A stretch of DNA of 22,601 nucleotides from Deltaproteobacteria bacterium (GTDB lineage: Bacteria > Desulfobacterota > GWC2-55-46). Location of the stretch: NCBI GenBank assembly GCA_016219075.1, contig JACRCJ010000316.1, positions 1 through 22,601 of the forward strand, given 5' to 3'. The position numbers were made by a program, and so were the translations under genes. Positions 5,180 to 12,961 of this stretch are shown piece by piece (the stretch's first letter is position 1; each line of letters begins with the position of its first letter). The notes beneath the pieces are model-generated. The model was not told where the DNA came from. It saw only the letters and a program-made list of their open reading frames with translations, and made no database searches.

Positions 5180-7861
5180 TCAGGCGACCTTCACCCTCAA
5201 CATCCTTAAGTACGCGTCGACTATCACAGGGTCGAACTGGGTCCCTGAGCACCTCTTGAGCTCAGCCACTATCTCGTCCGTGGTCCTGCCTTTCCTGTAA
5301 GGCCTGTCGGCCCCCATCGCGTCCACCGTGTCCGCCACAGTCAGTATCCGCGACGCAAACGGTATCATTTCCCCCTTAAGCCCATCGGGATACCCGGTGC
5401 CGTCGTAGTTCTCATGGTGGTGCCTGATGACCGGGGCGATCTTTTTAAGCTCTTTTATCGGGGCGAGTATCTCGGCGCCCTTCGCGGGGTGGAGCCTGAT
5501 TATCTTCTGCTCCTCCTCGTTAAGCCTGCCGGGCTTGTCGAGGATGTATTCGTATGTGCCGAGCTTCCCGATGTCATGGAGGAGACCGGCGAGTTCCAGG
5601 TCCTTCAGTTCGTCCTCGCCGAGCCCCATCTCCGCGCCTATCCCGATCGCTATCTCCGTGACCCTTTCGGAATGCCCGCTCGTCCACGGGCTTTTCGCGT
5701 CTATGGCCTTCGAAAGCGTCTTTACGGTCCCGATGAAAAGCTCCTTCAGGCCCGAGAGAAGCCGCGAGTTGTCGAGCGCCACGCTTATCTGGCTGGCGAG
5801 GTTTTCGATGGTGGAGAGGTCGTCCGAATTAAAGGCCGCCGTACGCTTCGCCCCGACATTAAGGACCCCTATCACCTCGCCCCTGAGAGTCAATGGGGCC
5901 CTGATGTGGGACAAAAAACCCTCTTCGATGAGCAGACGCTCCAGAGCGCGGACCTCCTTTACCTCTTTGAGGTTTGCCGTGTACTGGGGACGGCCCGACA
6001 CTACGACCTCCGTGACCGTCGTCTCCTCGAACTTTACGAAGGAGTCCTTCTTCAACGAGTTAATACCGTATCCCGCGGCGTATACAAAGCCCCCCCGGTC
6101 CCTGTCCACCAGCGCGATGGTGGCCCTGTCGCAGAACATGAGCTTGCCGACCATCCTCGCGGCCGTCTCCAGTATGTCGCGCTGGTCCCGTATCGAAAGT
6201 ATGCTCATGTCTATCGCGTGCATCGCCTGGATGACCTCGACCTTGCGGGACAGGTCCATCGTCTTGTCGATCGAGTCCTTGTAGAGCCTGGCGACCTCAA
6301 GGGCCGTCGATATCTGGTGCGACACCCCGGTCAGCACCTCCGTGTCCCTTTCGCCGAACCCGTCCGTGTACGCCGACCCGCCGTCTTTGTAGACGCAGAG
6401 AAGGACACCGAGGGTGCCTTCCTTGCCGAAAAGGGGGATGACGACGACCGGGCCTGACACATCGCCCCATACGGGGGCCGCCGGTCCGTTACAGTGACCA
6501 TCCGGCCCTCCACGGTCTTCGTGCCTGTACAGGAAAGGCCCTTTTGACTCAATGGCGCCTTTTATGAACGGGGTGTCCGGGGCGAGCGTTTCGACCCTGA
6601 AGACCGGGACGGCCTCGGGGAGGAGCCCCTTGCCGCTGCATGGGGTAAAGACCCCGCTTTCGCCGTCCCATAGATACGAAAGGCAGATCCGGCAGCCCAT
6701 GATGGACTTAAGCCTGTCGACCGCCTTCTCCATGAGGCTTTCGATGTCGGTCGTGTTGGCGGTGGCTTCTGCAATCGTCAGGAGGTGCCTGGAAAGCTCC
6801 ATCTCTTCCCTGACCTTCTCGCTCGACTCCTTGAGCTTCACGAAAAGCCAGGAGACCTTGATGTACGAGGCGGCCTGGTTGGCGAAGGTGCTCAGGAGGT
6901 CAAAGTCCCTTTGCGGGAACTCTTCTTCGTTACTGTATATGCTAAGTACCGCTATCACCTCGCCGTCCTCTATGATAGGAAAGGAGGCCGAGCTCCTGTA
7001 CCCCCTTTCAGCGGTCACCTGCCTCCACGGCTCGTATCTCCGGTCGGTCTCCAGATGGTCCTGGACCTCGGGCCTTTTATTCTTTATAGCCGCCCCCGTG
7101 GGCCCCATGCCCAGAGGAGAGTCGTCATATTTTATCTTTATCGAGGAGAGATAGTCCTGGTCCGCCCCGGCATGCGCCGCAGGGACGACCTCCCGGGTCT
7201 CTTTCCTGAGGAACCCTATCCATGCCATCATGTAACCCAGCTCCACCGCGGTCTCGCAGACGACCCTGAGCCTGTAGTTCAGGTCAAGGTTGGCCATGAC
7301 CCTGATCGAGAAGTTATATAGCGTCTTTTCCTTTTCAGCCGCCCTCCTCTCCTCGGTTATGTCTTCCAGGACATGTATCGAGTAGTCCTTTCCGCTTACC
7401 TCGTCCCTCTGAAAGAAGACCCTGACCTTGAATATCTTGTTGATGTACGGGACCCTGACCTCTTCTTCCGCTTCTTCCGCCGCCTCTCCGGGGGAAGCGG
7501 TATTTTCAGCGCAGGAGCATAAAGGGCCGTCCATCTTCGGGAAGACCTCGTAGTAAGGCCTGCCGAATATCTCTTTGAAGGGGATGCCGGCGGCCTTCCG
7601 GTAGGCGCTGTTGCACCTTATGACCCTCATCTCGCCGTCGTGGATGTAGAGCGGGTCGGAGATGGCGTCGAAGGTCGCCTCCCATTCGTTCTTCGCCTTG
7701 AGGATATATGACTTGCTCTCGTTTATGTCCTCGAGAAGGAATAGCATGGCTTTCCGGGTGTCCTCCAGGTCCTGGGCCCTTTCGCCCGCCCTTTCGAGGT
7801 CCGCCGTAAGGCGGTCCACCTCTTCCTCAAGCTCCCGTATGCGTTTATTCAGACCTTCCAT
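5180..7861 (-). CDS. PAS-GAF-GAF-GAF-HD-GYP protein, probable cyclic di-GMP phosphodiesterase
   Basis: An 893-residue multidomain signalling protein. Order: N-terminal coiled coil (about 1-60), PAS (about 57-170), three GAF domains (about 185-340, 365-520 and 555-700), and HD-GYP (about 705-890). The HD-GYP domain keeps the metal and signature residues: HSERV, HDIGKLG (His762, Asp763), HHHENYDGTGYPDG (His814 to Pro825) and ILTVADTVDAM. Intact motifs predict hydrolysis of cyclic di-GMP. No membrane segment or signal peptide is seen, so it is likely cytoplasmic, with PAS and GAF domains sensing ligands or redox. The PAS region contains a Cys-x-Cys (PLCSCAEN). The ATG at 7861 overlaps the end of the upstream PAS gene by 17 bases, implying coupled expression. 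No terminator is evident before the convergent slp gene. Confidence 0.93.
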   Translation of the reverse strand: MEGLNKRIRELEEEVDRLTADLERAGERAQDLEDTRKAMLFLLEDINESKSYILKAKNEWEATFDAISDPLYIHDGEMRVIRCNSAYRKAAGIPFKEIFGRPYYEVFPKMDGPLCSCAENTASPGEAAEEAEEEVRVPYINKIFKVRVFFQRDEVSGKDYSIHVLEDITEERRAAEKEKTLYNFSIRVMANLDLNYRLRVVCETAVELGYMMAWIGFLRKETREVVPAAHAGADQDYLSSIKIKYDDSPLGMGPTGAAIKNKRPEVQDHLETDRRYEPWRQVTAERGYRSSASFPIIEDGEVIAVLSIYSNEEEFPQRDFDLLSTFANQAASYIKVSWLFVKLKESSEKVREEMELSRHLLTIAEATANTTDIESLMEKAVDRLKSIMGCRICLSYLWDGESGVFTPCSGKGLLPEAVPVFRVETLAPDTPFIKGAIESKGPFLYRHEDRGGPDGHCNGPAAPVWGDVSGPVVVIPLFGKEGTLGVLLCVYKDGGSAYTDGFGERDTEVLTGVSHQISTALEVARLYKDSIDKTMDLSRKVEVIQAMHAIDMSILSIRDQRDILETAARMVGKLMFCDRATIALVDRDRGGFVYAAGYGINSLKKDSFVKFEETTVTEVVVSGRPQYTANLKEVKEVRALERLLIEEGFLSHIRAPLTLRGEVIGVLNVGAKRTAAFNSDDLSTIENLASQISVALDNSRLLSGLKELFIGTVKTLSKAIDAKSPWTSGHSERVTEIAIGIGAEMGLGEDELKDLELAGLLHDIGKLGTYEYILDKPGRLNEEEQKIIRLHPAKGAEILAPIKELKKIAPVIRHHHENYDGTGYPDGLKGEMIPFASRILTVADTVDAMGADRPYRKGRTTDEIVAELKRCSGTQFDPVIVDAYLRMLRVKVA

Positions 7862-8900
7862 TTTCTCCCGCCACCTTCGACCTCAAAGCCCTTATCTCCG
7901 CCCTCAGCTCCTCCATCTTAAGCTCCCTGCCGACCATGAGTTTATTGAGCCTCTCCATCTCGCCGAGTTTTTCCTTGAGCTTGTCCTCAAGGCTTTTCCT
8001 GTAGGAGATGTCCCTGATGACGGCGGTAAAGACCCAGCCTGAGGCGGACCTTTCCGCGGTAAGGCTCATCTCCAGCGGAAACTTTGTCCCGTCTTTCCTC
8101 AGCCCCTCGATCACGGTGACCTTCCCGATGAGCGCCCCCTCACCCGTGGACAGGAACCGCTTGAAGCCTTCCCTGTGCCTGTCCCTGTATTCAGGAGGCA
8201 CGATGGTCTCGATGGGCAGTCCCATGGCTTCTTTCCGCGAATACCCCATCATCTTTTCAGCGGCAGGGTTCCAGAGTATCAATCTCCCGCTCTCATCGAC
8301 TGAGACGATGGCGTCCAGGGACATGTCTATGGCCCACCTGAAGTCGTCGGCGGTTTTTTTAAGCCTGTTGGCCTCGTTTAACAGGCGCGTGGACTCCGGC
8401 ACTCTGTCGCTTGCCGTGACAAACTGCGCCTTTATGAAGACCTCCCCGGCGTCCTTCCTGATGTCGCCCTCGAGGGGCTTCAAGTCCAGTGAGAACTTCG
8501 AGTCGAGCGCGTACCTGATGATGTGGCAGCAGAAACATGCGTGCGCGTCGAAGTCGTCCTCGAGGGACTTAAGACAGCGCCTGTTGAAATCGACCGGCCA
8601 TTTTTCGTATATCTCTACGGTATCCGGTTCGTTTTCGCTCCTCTGCGCCCGTGCCTCCTGAAAGTACCCGTTCTCCGTAAAATACGAATACACCGAATTG
8701 ATGGTGTCAACAGGGTCGTCCCTTAATAGCTCCACGCCGTCTTCCCTCAGCCTCTCCAGGGCGATCCTTCCGACCTCCTTCCAGATGTAGGACGCTTTGT
8801 AGCCGATGACGCTTGCCACGCACTCCGAAAGGGCCCGGCTCCAGAGGCTTATCACCCTGCTCAATCTTTCTTCCCTTGAAAACCCGGCTTTAATATCCAT
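7845..8900 (-). CDS. PAS domain protein with unrecognised Cys-rich N-terminal region
   Basis: A 351-residue protein. Residues 1-165 form a mainly helical region that I do not recognise; it contains FNRRCLKSLEDDFDAHACFCCHIIRYALD, where Cys121, Cys123, Cys124 and His126 cluster and could bind a metal or cofactor or act as a redox switch. A classical PAS domain follows (about 185-300; DAIVSVDESGRLILWNPAAEK and the PAC end FTAVIRDISYRK), then a coiled coil (about 300-345). There is no kinase or other output domain, so it probably acts through a partner, most likely the HD-GYP protein encoded by the overlapping downstream gene. I chose the ATG at 8900, with GAGGAG upstream, over a longer frame back to 9053 that lacks plausible protein sequence. 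Confidence 0.85.
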   Translation of the reverse strand: MDIKAGFSREERLSRVISLWSRALSECVASVIGYKASYIWKEVGRIALERLREDGVELLRDDPVDTINSVYSYFTENGYFQEARAQRSENEPDTVEIYEKWPVDFNRRCLKSLEDDFDAHACFCCHIIRYALDSKFSLDLKPLEGDIRKDAGEVFIKAQFVTASDRVPESTRLLNEANRLKKTADDFRWAIDMSLDAIVSVDESGRLILWNPAAEKMMGYSRKEAMGLPIETIVPPEYRDRHREGFKRFLSTGEGALIGKVTVIEGLRKDGTKFPLEMSLTAERSASGWVFTAVIRDISYRKSLEDKLKEKLGEMERLNKLMVGRELKMEELRAEIRALRSKVAGENGRSE

Positions 8901-9088
8901 CCCGGCTCCTCGACCTGATAAAGGGCGGCGCGCCTCACACGGGCGGCCGTGCAACCGTTTTTCCGCTCTTCGGCATCTTTGCGTCTGGCTGCGATGGTCC
9001 GGGCATAGAGGCTGAAACCAAGGAAGCTGAGAGATATGAAAAGCCTCATCCATAACTCGTTCATATCCGCCGGTATCAACACGGCCAT
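8861..9088 (-). CDS. Possible small membrane protein (doubtful)
   Basis: A 75-codon frame begins at an ATG preceded by GAAGAAGG, about seven bases away. It contains one hydrophobic stretch (LFISLSFLGFSLYA, about residues 16-29) followed by a very basic segment, as in small single-span membrane proteins with a positive cytoplasmic side. It overlaps the start of the PAS gene by 40 bases in another frame, so it might be translationally coupled to it. I recognise no family. It could equally be a chance frame in the PAS gene leader. Confidence 0.3.
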   Translation of the reverse strand: MAVLIPADMNELWMRLFISLSFLGFSLYARTIAARRKDAEERKNGCTAARVRRAALYQVEEPGWILKPGFQGKKD

Positions 9089-9400
9089 GAACGGACCTTC
9101 TTCGAATGAACCCTCCCCGGGCTTAAAAACCCAGGGGTTTCAGAACGTTAAAAATAAAACTTCATGGATGACGGACTCAAGAAACCGGTAGAGCGCCGCC
9201 GGAAGGATGCCGATAAGGACGAATTTATCCGCCGGGCAGACGAGGAACTTGCCGTTCATGCGAAAACCCCGGAATATTTAACAGGTTTTCCGGAAGTGAC
9301 CGGCGGCCGCCTTTAAGCGGCCCTGGCTTTGACTATATGGGGTTCTTAGGATGAGAGATGCGATGGATGTGACGTGAACCGTGGTGTGAGTCTCTTTCTT
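8901..9400. other. Gap between rpe end and PAS gene start
   Basis: About 500 bases with no secure gene. It holds the doubtful small frame at 8861-9088 (minus), hairpin repeat copy B (9111-9154), and a 50-codon plus-strand frame at 9164-9316 (MDDGLKKPVERRRKDADK...) that is very charged, has no ribosome site, and starts directly after the repeat. A 6 bp inverted repeat, CCGGAA with TTCCGG, lies around 9270-9296. I see no convincing promoter for the PAS gene. Confidence 0.6.
9111..9154 (+). repeat. Intergenic hairpin repeat, copy B
   Basis: Matches copy D (21088-21131) at 38 of 44 positions by eye without gaps. CCCCGGG can pair with CCCAGGGG (one bulged A) across the loop CTTAAAAA, followed by TTT and the conserved box CAGAACGTTAAAAA. 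It is shaped like an intrinsic terminator, but no plus-strand gene ends just before it. Confidence 0.6.
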
Positions 9401-10069
9401 CTAAACCTTCGCCCGCGCCGAGAGGGCCTCTTTTTTCATCGCCTCTATCGTCGCCTTGTAGTCCTTTGTACCGAAGACGCCTGAGCCTGAGACGAAGACA
9501 TCGGCCCCGGCCCGGGCGGCCTGCCTGATATTGGAGACCTTTATCCCGCCGTCGACCTCAAGCTCTATGGGTTTGCCTGTCTCATCGATCATGCGTCTGA
9601 CGGCCTCTATCTTCTTAAGGGCGGAGCGGATAAAACCTTGGCCGCTCCAGCCCGGGTTTACGGACATGATGAGGACAAGGTCCACATCCCCTATGATGTC
9701 TTCAAGGGTATTGACCGGGGTGGCCGGGTTCAGGGAGACTCCGGCCTTCTTCCCGTGGTCTTTTATAGACTGCACGACCTTGTGAAGGTGCTTCGTTGCC
9801 TCCACATGGACGGTTATGATGTCGCTTCCGGCCTTGGCGAAGTCCGATATGTATTTTTCAGGCTCCTCTATCATAAGGTGGACATCGAGAGGGAGGGCCG
9901 TAGCCCTTTTGACAGCCTCGACTACGAAAGGCCCTATCGTTATGTTAGGGACGAAGTGTCCGTCCATGACATCGACATGCACATAATCGGCTCCGGCGGC
10001 CTCTATATCCGAGAGTTGTTTTCCGAGGACCGTGAAATCCGCCGAGAGTATCGATGGAGATATCTTCAT
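9401..10069 (-). CDS. rpe: Ribulose-phosphate 3-epimerase
   Basis: A 222-residue TIM-barrel protein, the normal length for the family, interconverting ribulose-5-phosphate and xylulose-5-phosphate in the pentose phosphate and Calvin pathways. Signature sequence: SPSILSADF at the start, HVDVMDGHFVPNITIG (metal-binding His and catalytic Asp), DVHLMIEEPE, MSVNPGWSGQGF, and LEVDGGIKVSNI with the second catalytic Asp. AAGGGG lies six bases before the ATG at 10069. It sits 192 bases downstream of nrdJ on the same strand, with a hairpin between, so it may be transcribed separately or by read-through. Confidence 0.97.
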   Translation of the reverse strand: MKISPSILSADFTVLGKQLSDIEAAGADYVHVDVMDGHFVPNITIGPFVVEAVKRATALPLDVHLMIEEPEKYISDFAKAGSDIITVHVEATKHLHKVVQSIKDHGKKAGVSLNPATPVNTLEDIIGDVDLVLIMSVNPGWSGQGFIRSALKKIEAVRRMIDETGKPIELEVDGGIKVSNIRQAARAGADVFVSGSGVFGTKDYKATIEAMKKEALSARAKV

Positions 10070-10089
10070 TACAACCCCTTTTTATCTTT

Positions 10090-10121
10090 AAAATTCTCCG
10101 CCATGAATGACGGAGAATTTT
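10090..10121 (-). terminator. Hairpin between nrdJ and rpe, possible terminator of nrdJ
   Basis: AAAATTCTCCG (10090-10100) and CGGAGAATTTT (10111-10121) form a perfect 11 bp stem with a 10-base loop that can extend by CAT/ATG pairs. The T-run on the minus strand is only TTTT, so termination efficiency is uncertain. It lies 140 bases after the nrdJ stop and 20 bases before the rpe start, so it could also affect the rpe leader. Confidence 0.5.
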
Positions 10122-10261
10122 GATGGTACGGAAAAATCATTTATATTTGCCGCTCCTTGACCCAACGCTAAAGCGACGGGATTGCGCAGTACCACACCAT
10201 TCAATGCTTAAATGCCCGACATATGATTTCTTACCAGATTTCGGCTGGTTTGTCCAATTTT

Positions 10262-11980
10262 TTAGCAATAAAGAGGGCTCTTGCAGGTAAGGACCTGCTC
10301 GGCCCTGGTCCCCGACCTGTATACGGTCACCCCCTTGCACCCAAGCCTGTAAGCGAGCAGGTACGCCTTTGCGACATCCTCCTTCGTAGCCTCAGGCGCC
10401 ATGTTTATCGTCTTTGAGACGGCGTTGTCGGTGTGCTTCTGAAAAGCGGCCTGCATCCTTATATGCTCCTCAGGGCCTATGTCGAAGGCCGTGATGAAGA
10501 GCCCCTTTACCTTCTCCGGCACATCGGTCCTCTCTTTAATGGCTCCGCCGTTTTTTATGTGCTCGATCAGTTCTTCGCTGAAGCACCCCTCCTCCAGGGC
10601 GACCTCGCGGACAAGCGGGTTCAATTCCGGGATATTGACCCCGTTCAAGACCTGCCTCGTGTAGCTCAGGGAGTAAAACGGCTCTATGCCGGAAGAGCAC
10701 CCGGCGATTATGCTCAATGTGCCGGTCGGGGCCACGGTCGTCGTCGTGGCGTGTCTTACCGGTGAAAGCCCGGGGCGGTCGAAGACGCTCCCCTTTATGT
10801 TAGGGAACGGGCCTCTCACGGCGGCAAGCCTCCTTGATTCGTCCCATGCGATCCGGCTTATCGACCCCATGAGGTCTTCCGCGATCTTAAAGCTTTCAAT
10901 AGAGCCGTACCTTACGCGTAGCCTCACCAGAAGGTCCGCAAACCCCATTACGCCGAGCCCGATCTTCCTGTTTCCCTTGGCGAGCCTGTCGATATCCTCA
11001 ACAGGGTATCTGCTCATGTCTATGACATTGTCCAGAAACCTCACCCCGAGGCGTACCGTCTCTTCAAGCCTCGCAAGGTCTATCTCGCGTCTTTTGCCCT
11101 TGACGAACCTTGAGAGGTTTATTGAGCCGAGGTTACAGGGCTCGTAGCCCAGAAGCGGCTGCTCGCCGCACGGGTTTGTCGCCTCGAACTCCCCCACGTG
11201 CGGGGTCGGGTTCGCCCTGTTTATCCTGTCTATGAAAAGGACCCCCGGCTCCCCGCTCTTCCACGCCTCCTCCACGATCATGTCAAAGACCTTTTTAGCG
11301 TTGAGGCTCCCGGACGCCTTGCCTGTCCTCGGGTTTACAAGCTCGTAGTCCCCGCCCTTCTCAAGGGCCTCCATGAACCGGTCGGTGACGGCCACGGAGA
11401 TGTTGAAGTTATTGAGCTCGCCGGGGTCCTCCTTCGCCGTTATGAAAGAGATGATATCCGGGTGGTCCACCCTTAAGACCCCCATGTTGGCGCCCCTGCG
11501 GGTCCCTCCCTGCTTTATCGCCTCGGTGGCGGCGTTGAAGACCCGCATGAAGGATACCGGGCCGCTGGCCACGCCCCCTGTCGAGCCGACGATGTCGTCT
11601 GAGGGCCTGAGCCTTGAGAAGGAAAAACCCGTGCCTCCCCCGGACTGGTGTATTATGGCGGTCTCCTTTACGGATTCGAAGATTGAGTCGAGCGAGTCCT
11701 CGACCGGGAGGACGAAACAGGCGGCCAGCTGCTGCAGCCGCCTTCCGGCGTTCATCAGGGTCGGGGAGTTCGGGAGGAACTCAAGAGAAGACAATATCCC
11801 GAAGAACGCCTCTTCGTATTTTGAGGCCTCCTTGCCGTAGAGGTTCTCGGCCTCGGCGATGTTTTTGGCGACCCTCCTGAACATATCCTCCGGGGTCTCG
11901 ATCACGGTACCTGACCGGTCTTTCTTGAGGTATCGCCTCTCAAGCACCGTTAAGGCGCCGGGCGAAAGGAAGATATCCAT
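10262..11980 (-). CDS. nrdJ: Class II (adenosylcobalamin-dependent) ribonucleoside reductase
   Basis: Reduces ribonucleotides to deoxyribonucleotides using coenzyme B12, without oxygen and without a separate radical subunit. The 572-residue protein begins directly with the reductase fold and has no ATP-cone. Catalytic residues are visible: Cys88 (LAACFVLPVED), Asn269, Cys271 and Glu273 in NPCGE, and Cys282 eleven residues after Cys271, the spacing I recall for Thermotoga NrdJ. Other motifs are SGGGTGFSFSRLRP, IKQGGTRRGANMG, GLGVMGFADLL, and PTGTLSIIAGCSSGIEP. It stops soon after TVYRSGTRAEQVL with CKSPLYC, so the C-terminal tail is much shorter than in most NrdJ, but the terminal Cys566/Cys572 pair could be the thioredoxin-linked dithiol. 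AAGGGGG precedes the ATG at 11980. Confidence 0.95.
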   Translation of the reverse strand: MDIFLSPGALTVLERRYLKKDRSGTVIETPEDMFRRVAKNIAEAENLYGKEASKYEEAFFGILSSLEFLPNSPTLMNAGRRLQQLAACFVLPVEDSLDSIFESVKETAIIHQSGGGTGFSFSRLRPSDDIVGSTGGVASGPVSFMRVFNAATEAIKQGGTRRGANMGVLRVDHPDIISFITAKEDPGELNNFNISVAVTDRFMEALEKGGDYELVNPRTGKASGSLNAKKVFDMIVEEAWKSGEPGVLFIDRINRANPTPHVGEFEATNPCGEQPLLGYEPCNLGSINLSRFVKGKRREIDLARLEETVRLGVRFLDNVIDMSRYPVEDIDRLAKGNRKIGLGVMGFADLLVRLRVRYGSIESFKIAEDLMGSISRIAWDESRRLAAVRGPFPNIKGSVFDRPGLSPVRHATTTTVAPTGTLSIIAGCSSGIEPFYSLSYTRQVLNGVNIPELNPLVREVALEEGCFSEELIEHIKNGGAIKERTDVPEKVKGLFITAFDIGPEEHIRMQAAFQKHTDNAVSKTINMAPEATKEDVAKAYLLAYRLGCKGVTVYRSGTRAEQVLTCKSPLYC

Positions 11981-11992
11981 GCGGCCCCCTTC

Positions 11993-12013
11993 GCGGACCC
12001 CCCAGGGGTCCGC
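11993..12013 (-). promoter_or_regulatory. Leader hairpin next to the nrdJ ribosome site
   Basis: GCGGACCCC and GGGGTCCGC form a perfect 9 bp stem around a 3-base loop, ending a few bases before the AAGGGGG ribosome site of nrdJ on the minus strand. It has no T-run, so it is not a terminator. It may influence message stability or translation start. There is no cobalamin-riboswitch sequence that I can recognise in the short leader. Confidence 0.45.
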
Positions 12014-12028
12014 TGAAATCCTTTATCT

Positions 12029-12057
12029 ATTCTATCAGCGGCGAATGATTTAAGCAA
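12029..12057 (-). promoter_or_regulatory. Weak candidate promoter for nrdJ
   Basis: Read on the minus strand, TTGCTT (12052-12057) and TAGAAT (12029-12034) are 17 bp apart, upstream of the nrdJ leader hairpin. The -10 box is good and the -35 box poor. Confidence 0.33.
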
Positions 12058-12079
12058 CCTTCGGGGAAGACCGGAGATG

Positions 12080-12110
12080 AACTCTCCCGGGGTTTTGAGA
12101 GTGTTAAAAA
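12080..12110 (+). repeat. Intergenic hairpin repeat, copy C (diverged)
   Basis: CTCTC and GAGAG enclose CCGGGGTTTT, followed by TGTTAAAAATAAAA. It shares the CCCGGGGTTTT core and the GTTAAAAAT tail with copies A, B and D but lacks the upstream GGGCTTAAAA arm. It lies just past the terminator of the TlpA-like gene, upstream of nrdJ. Confidence 0.4.
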
Positions 12111-12111
12111 T

Positions 12112-12146
12112 AAAAAAAGGCACGGGGGCGGAGCCGCCCCCGTGCC
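12112..12146 (-). terminator. Intrinsic terminator after the TlpA-like gene
   Basis: On the minus strand, a perfect 12 bp GC-rich stem (GGCACGGGGGCG with CGCCCCCGTGCC, 4-base loop) is followed by TTTTTTT. It sits about 120 bases beyond the TlpA-like stop codon and separates that gene from nrdJ. Confidence 0.85.
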
Positions 12147-12269
12147 CTTGTCATGGAATGCCAGGACCTTTTTAATGAGACCTCCCCGCCAACCTTGCCG
12201 GGGCGTCCAACGGGTCTTCTTCTTAGACCGCTCGCACCCATTCTTTCTACGGACCTGACCCGCGGAAGG

Positions 12270-12827
12270 TCAAAGAGCCTTTTTTATCTCTTTGACCAGC
12301 TCCTCCTCGGAGATATCCCCCATGTGGGAGAAGATGAACCGGCCGTCACGCCCTATGATGAAGGTGTCGGGGACGCCGAAGAGTTTATACGCCCTGGCTA
12401 TCTCGCCCGTATCGTCGATGGCGGCCGGGAAGGTAATGCCGTAGTTTTTAATGAACTCTTTAGCGCCTTTTTCGGTGTCGTCTATGGCCACGCCTATGAA
12501 GACGACGCCGGAGTCTTTAAAGGCGCTGTAGGCGCTCTGAAGCCCCGGGGCCTCGACCTTACAGGGGCCGCACCATGAAGCGAAAAAATTCACTACGACC
12601 ACGCTGCCCTTCATCCCCTCAAGGTCGAACTCGCCGCCGTCGAAGGTCTTTACCTTAAAGGGAATGGCCGGCTCTCCGATACCGGACGCCGGTCCCTCTT
12701 TTTTTACGGCCTCGGTTTTTGCGGCCTCCCGCTTTTTGCACCCGCCAGGCGCAAAGGCCGTGAACGAGACCGTAACGGTCAGGGCTATGGCTCCCATAAG
12801 CCTTGCAAACGAAAGACCGCCTCTCAT
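12270..12827 (-). CDS. TlpA/ResA-like thioredoxin-fold protein, membrane-anchored or lipoprotein
   Basis: A 185-residue protein with a basic N-terminus, a hydrophobic segment (LMGAIALTVTVSFTAFA, about 10-26) and PGGC at Cys30, which could be a non-standard lipobox. A Lys/Ala/Glu-rich linker follows, then a TlpA-type domain: FKVKTFDGGEFDLEGMKGSVVVVNFFASWCGPC with redox Cys86 and Cys89, and the family's GVPDTFIIGRDGRF with the cis-proline. Such proteins work outside the cytoplasmic membrane to reduce disulfides, for example in cytochrome c maturation. I chose the ATG at 12827, with GGGAG five bases upstream. No cytochrome-biogenesis genes are in the window, so the target is unknown. Confidence 0.9.
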   Translation of the reverse strand: MRGGLSFARLMGAIALTVTVSFTAFAPGGCKKREAAKTEAVKKEGPASGIGEPAIPFKVKTFDGGEFDLEGMKGSVVVVNFFASWCGPCKVEAPGLQSAYSAFKDSGVVFIGVAIDDTEKGAKEFIKNYGITFPAAIDDTGEIARAYKLFGVPDTFIIGRDGRFIFSHMGDISEEELVKEIKKAL

Positions 12828-12902
12828 CCGTGCTCCCTTATCCGGGATCCGTCTCAAGAACAAACCACCCCGGCCCTTCTCAATCTCTTTTTAACGCGGG
12901 TC

Positions 12903-12936
12903 AAAAAAAAAGGACAAACACGGATGTTTGTCCTTT
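12903..12936 (-). terminator. Intrinsic terminator after trxA
   Basis: On the minus strand, AAAGGACAAACA and TGTTTGTCCTTT form a perfect 12 bp stem with a 4-base loop, and the T-run continues for six more bases. It lies 26 bases past the trxA stop, so trxA is probably a single-gene transcript and the TlpA-like gene is expressed separately. Confidence 0.9.
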
Positions 12937-12961
12937 CTCCGACATCATGGGACAAAAGCCC

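Noticed and set aside
5414..6457. Long open frames on the plus strand inside the HD-GYP gene
   Set aside because: The minus-strand protein has full PAS, GAF and HD-GYP motifs; the opposite frames show low-complexity Arg/Leu or Ser/Arg-rich sequence only.
10137..10340. Possible frameshifted continuation of nrdJ in another frame
   Set aside because: The sequence after the nrdJ stop in the alternative frame (..EWCGTAQSRRF..) has no resemblance to the known NrdJ tail, so a frameshift is not supported.
11981..12269. Cobalamin riboswitch before nrdJ
   Set aside because: No recognisable B12-box sequence; only a short hairpin, a weak promoter and a terminator from the neighbouring gene.
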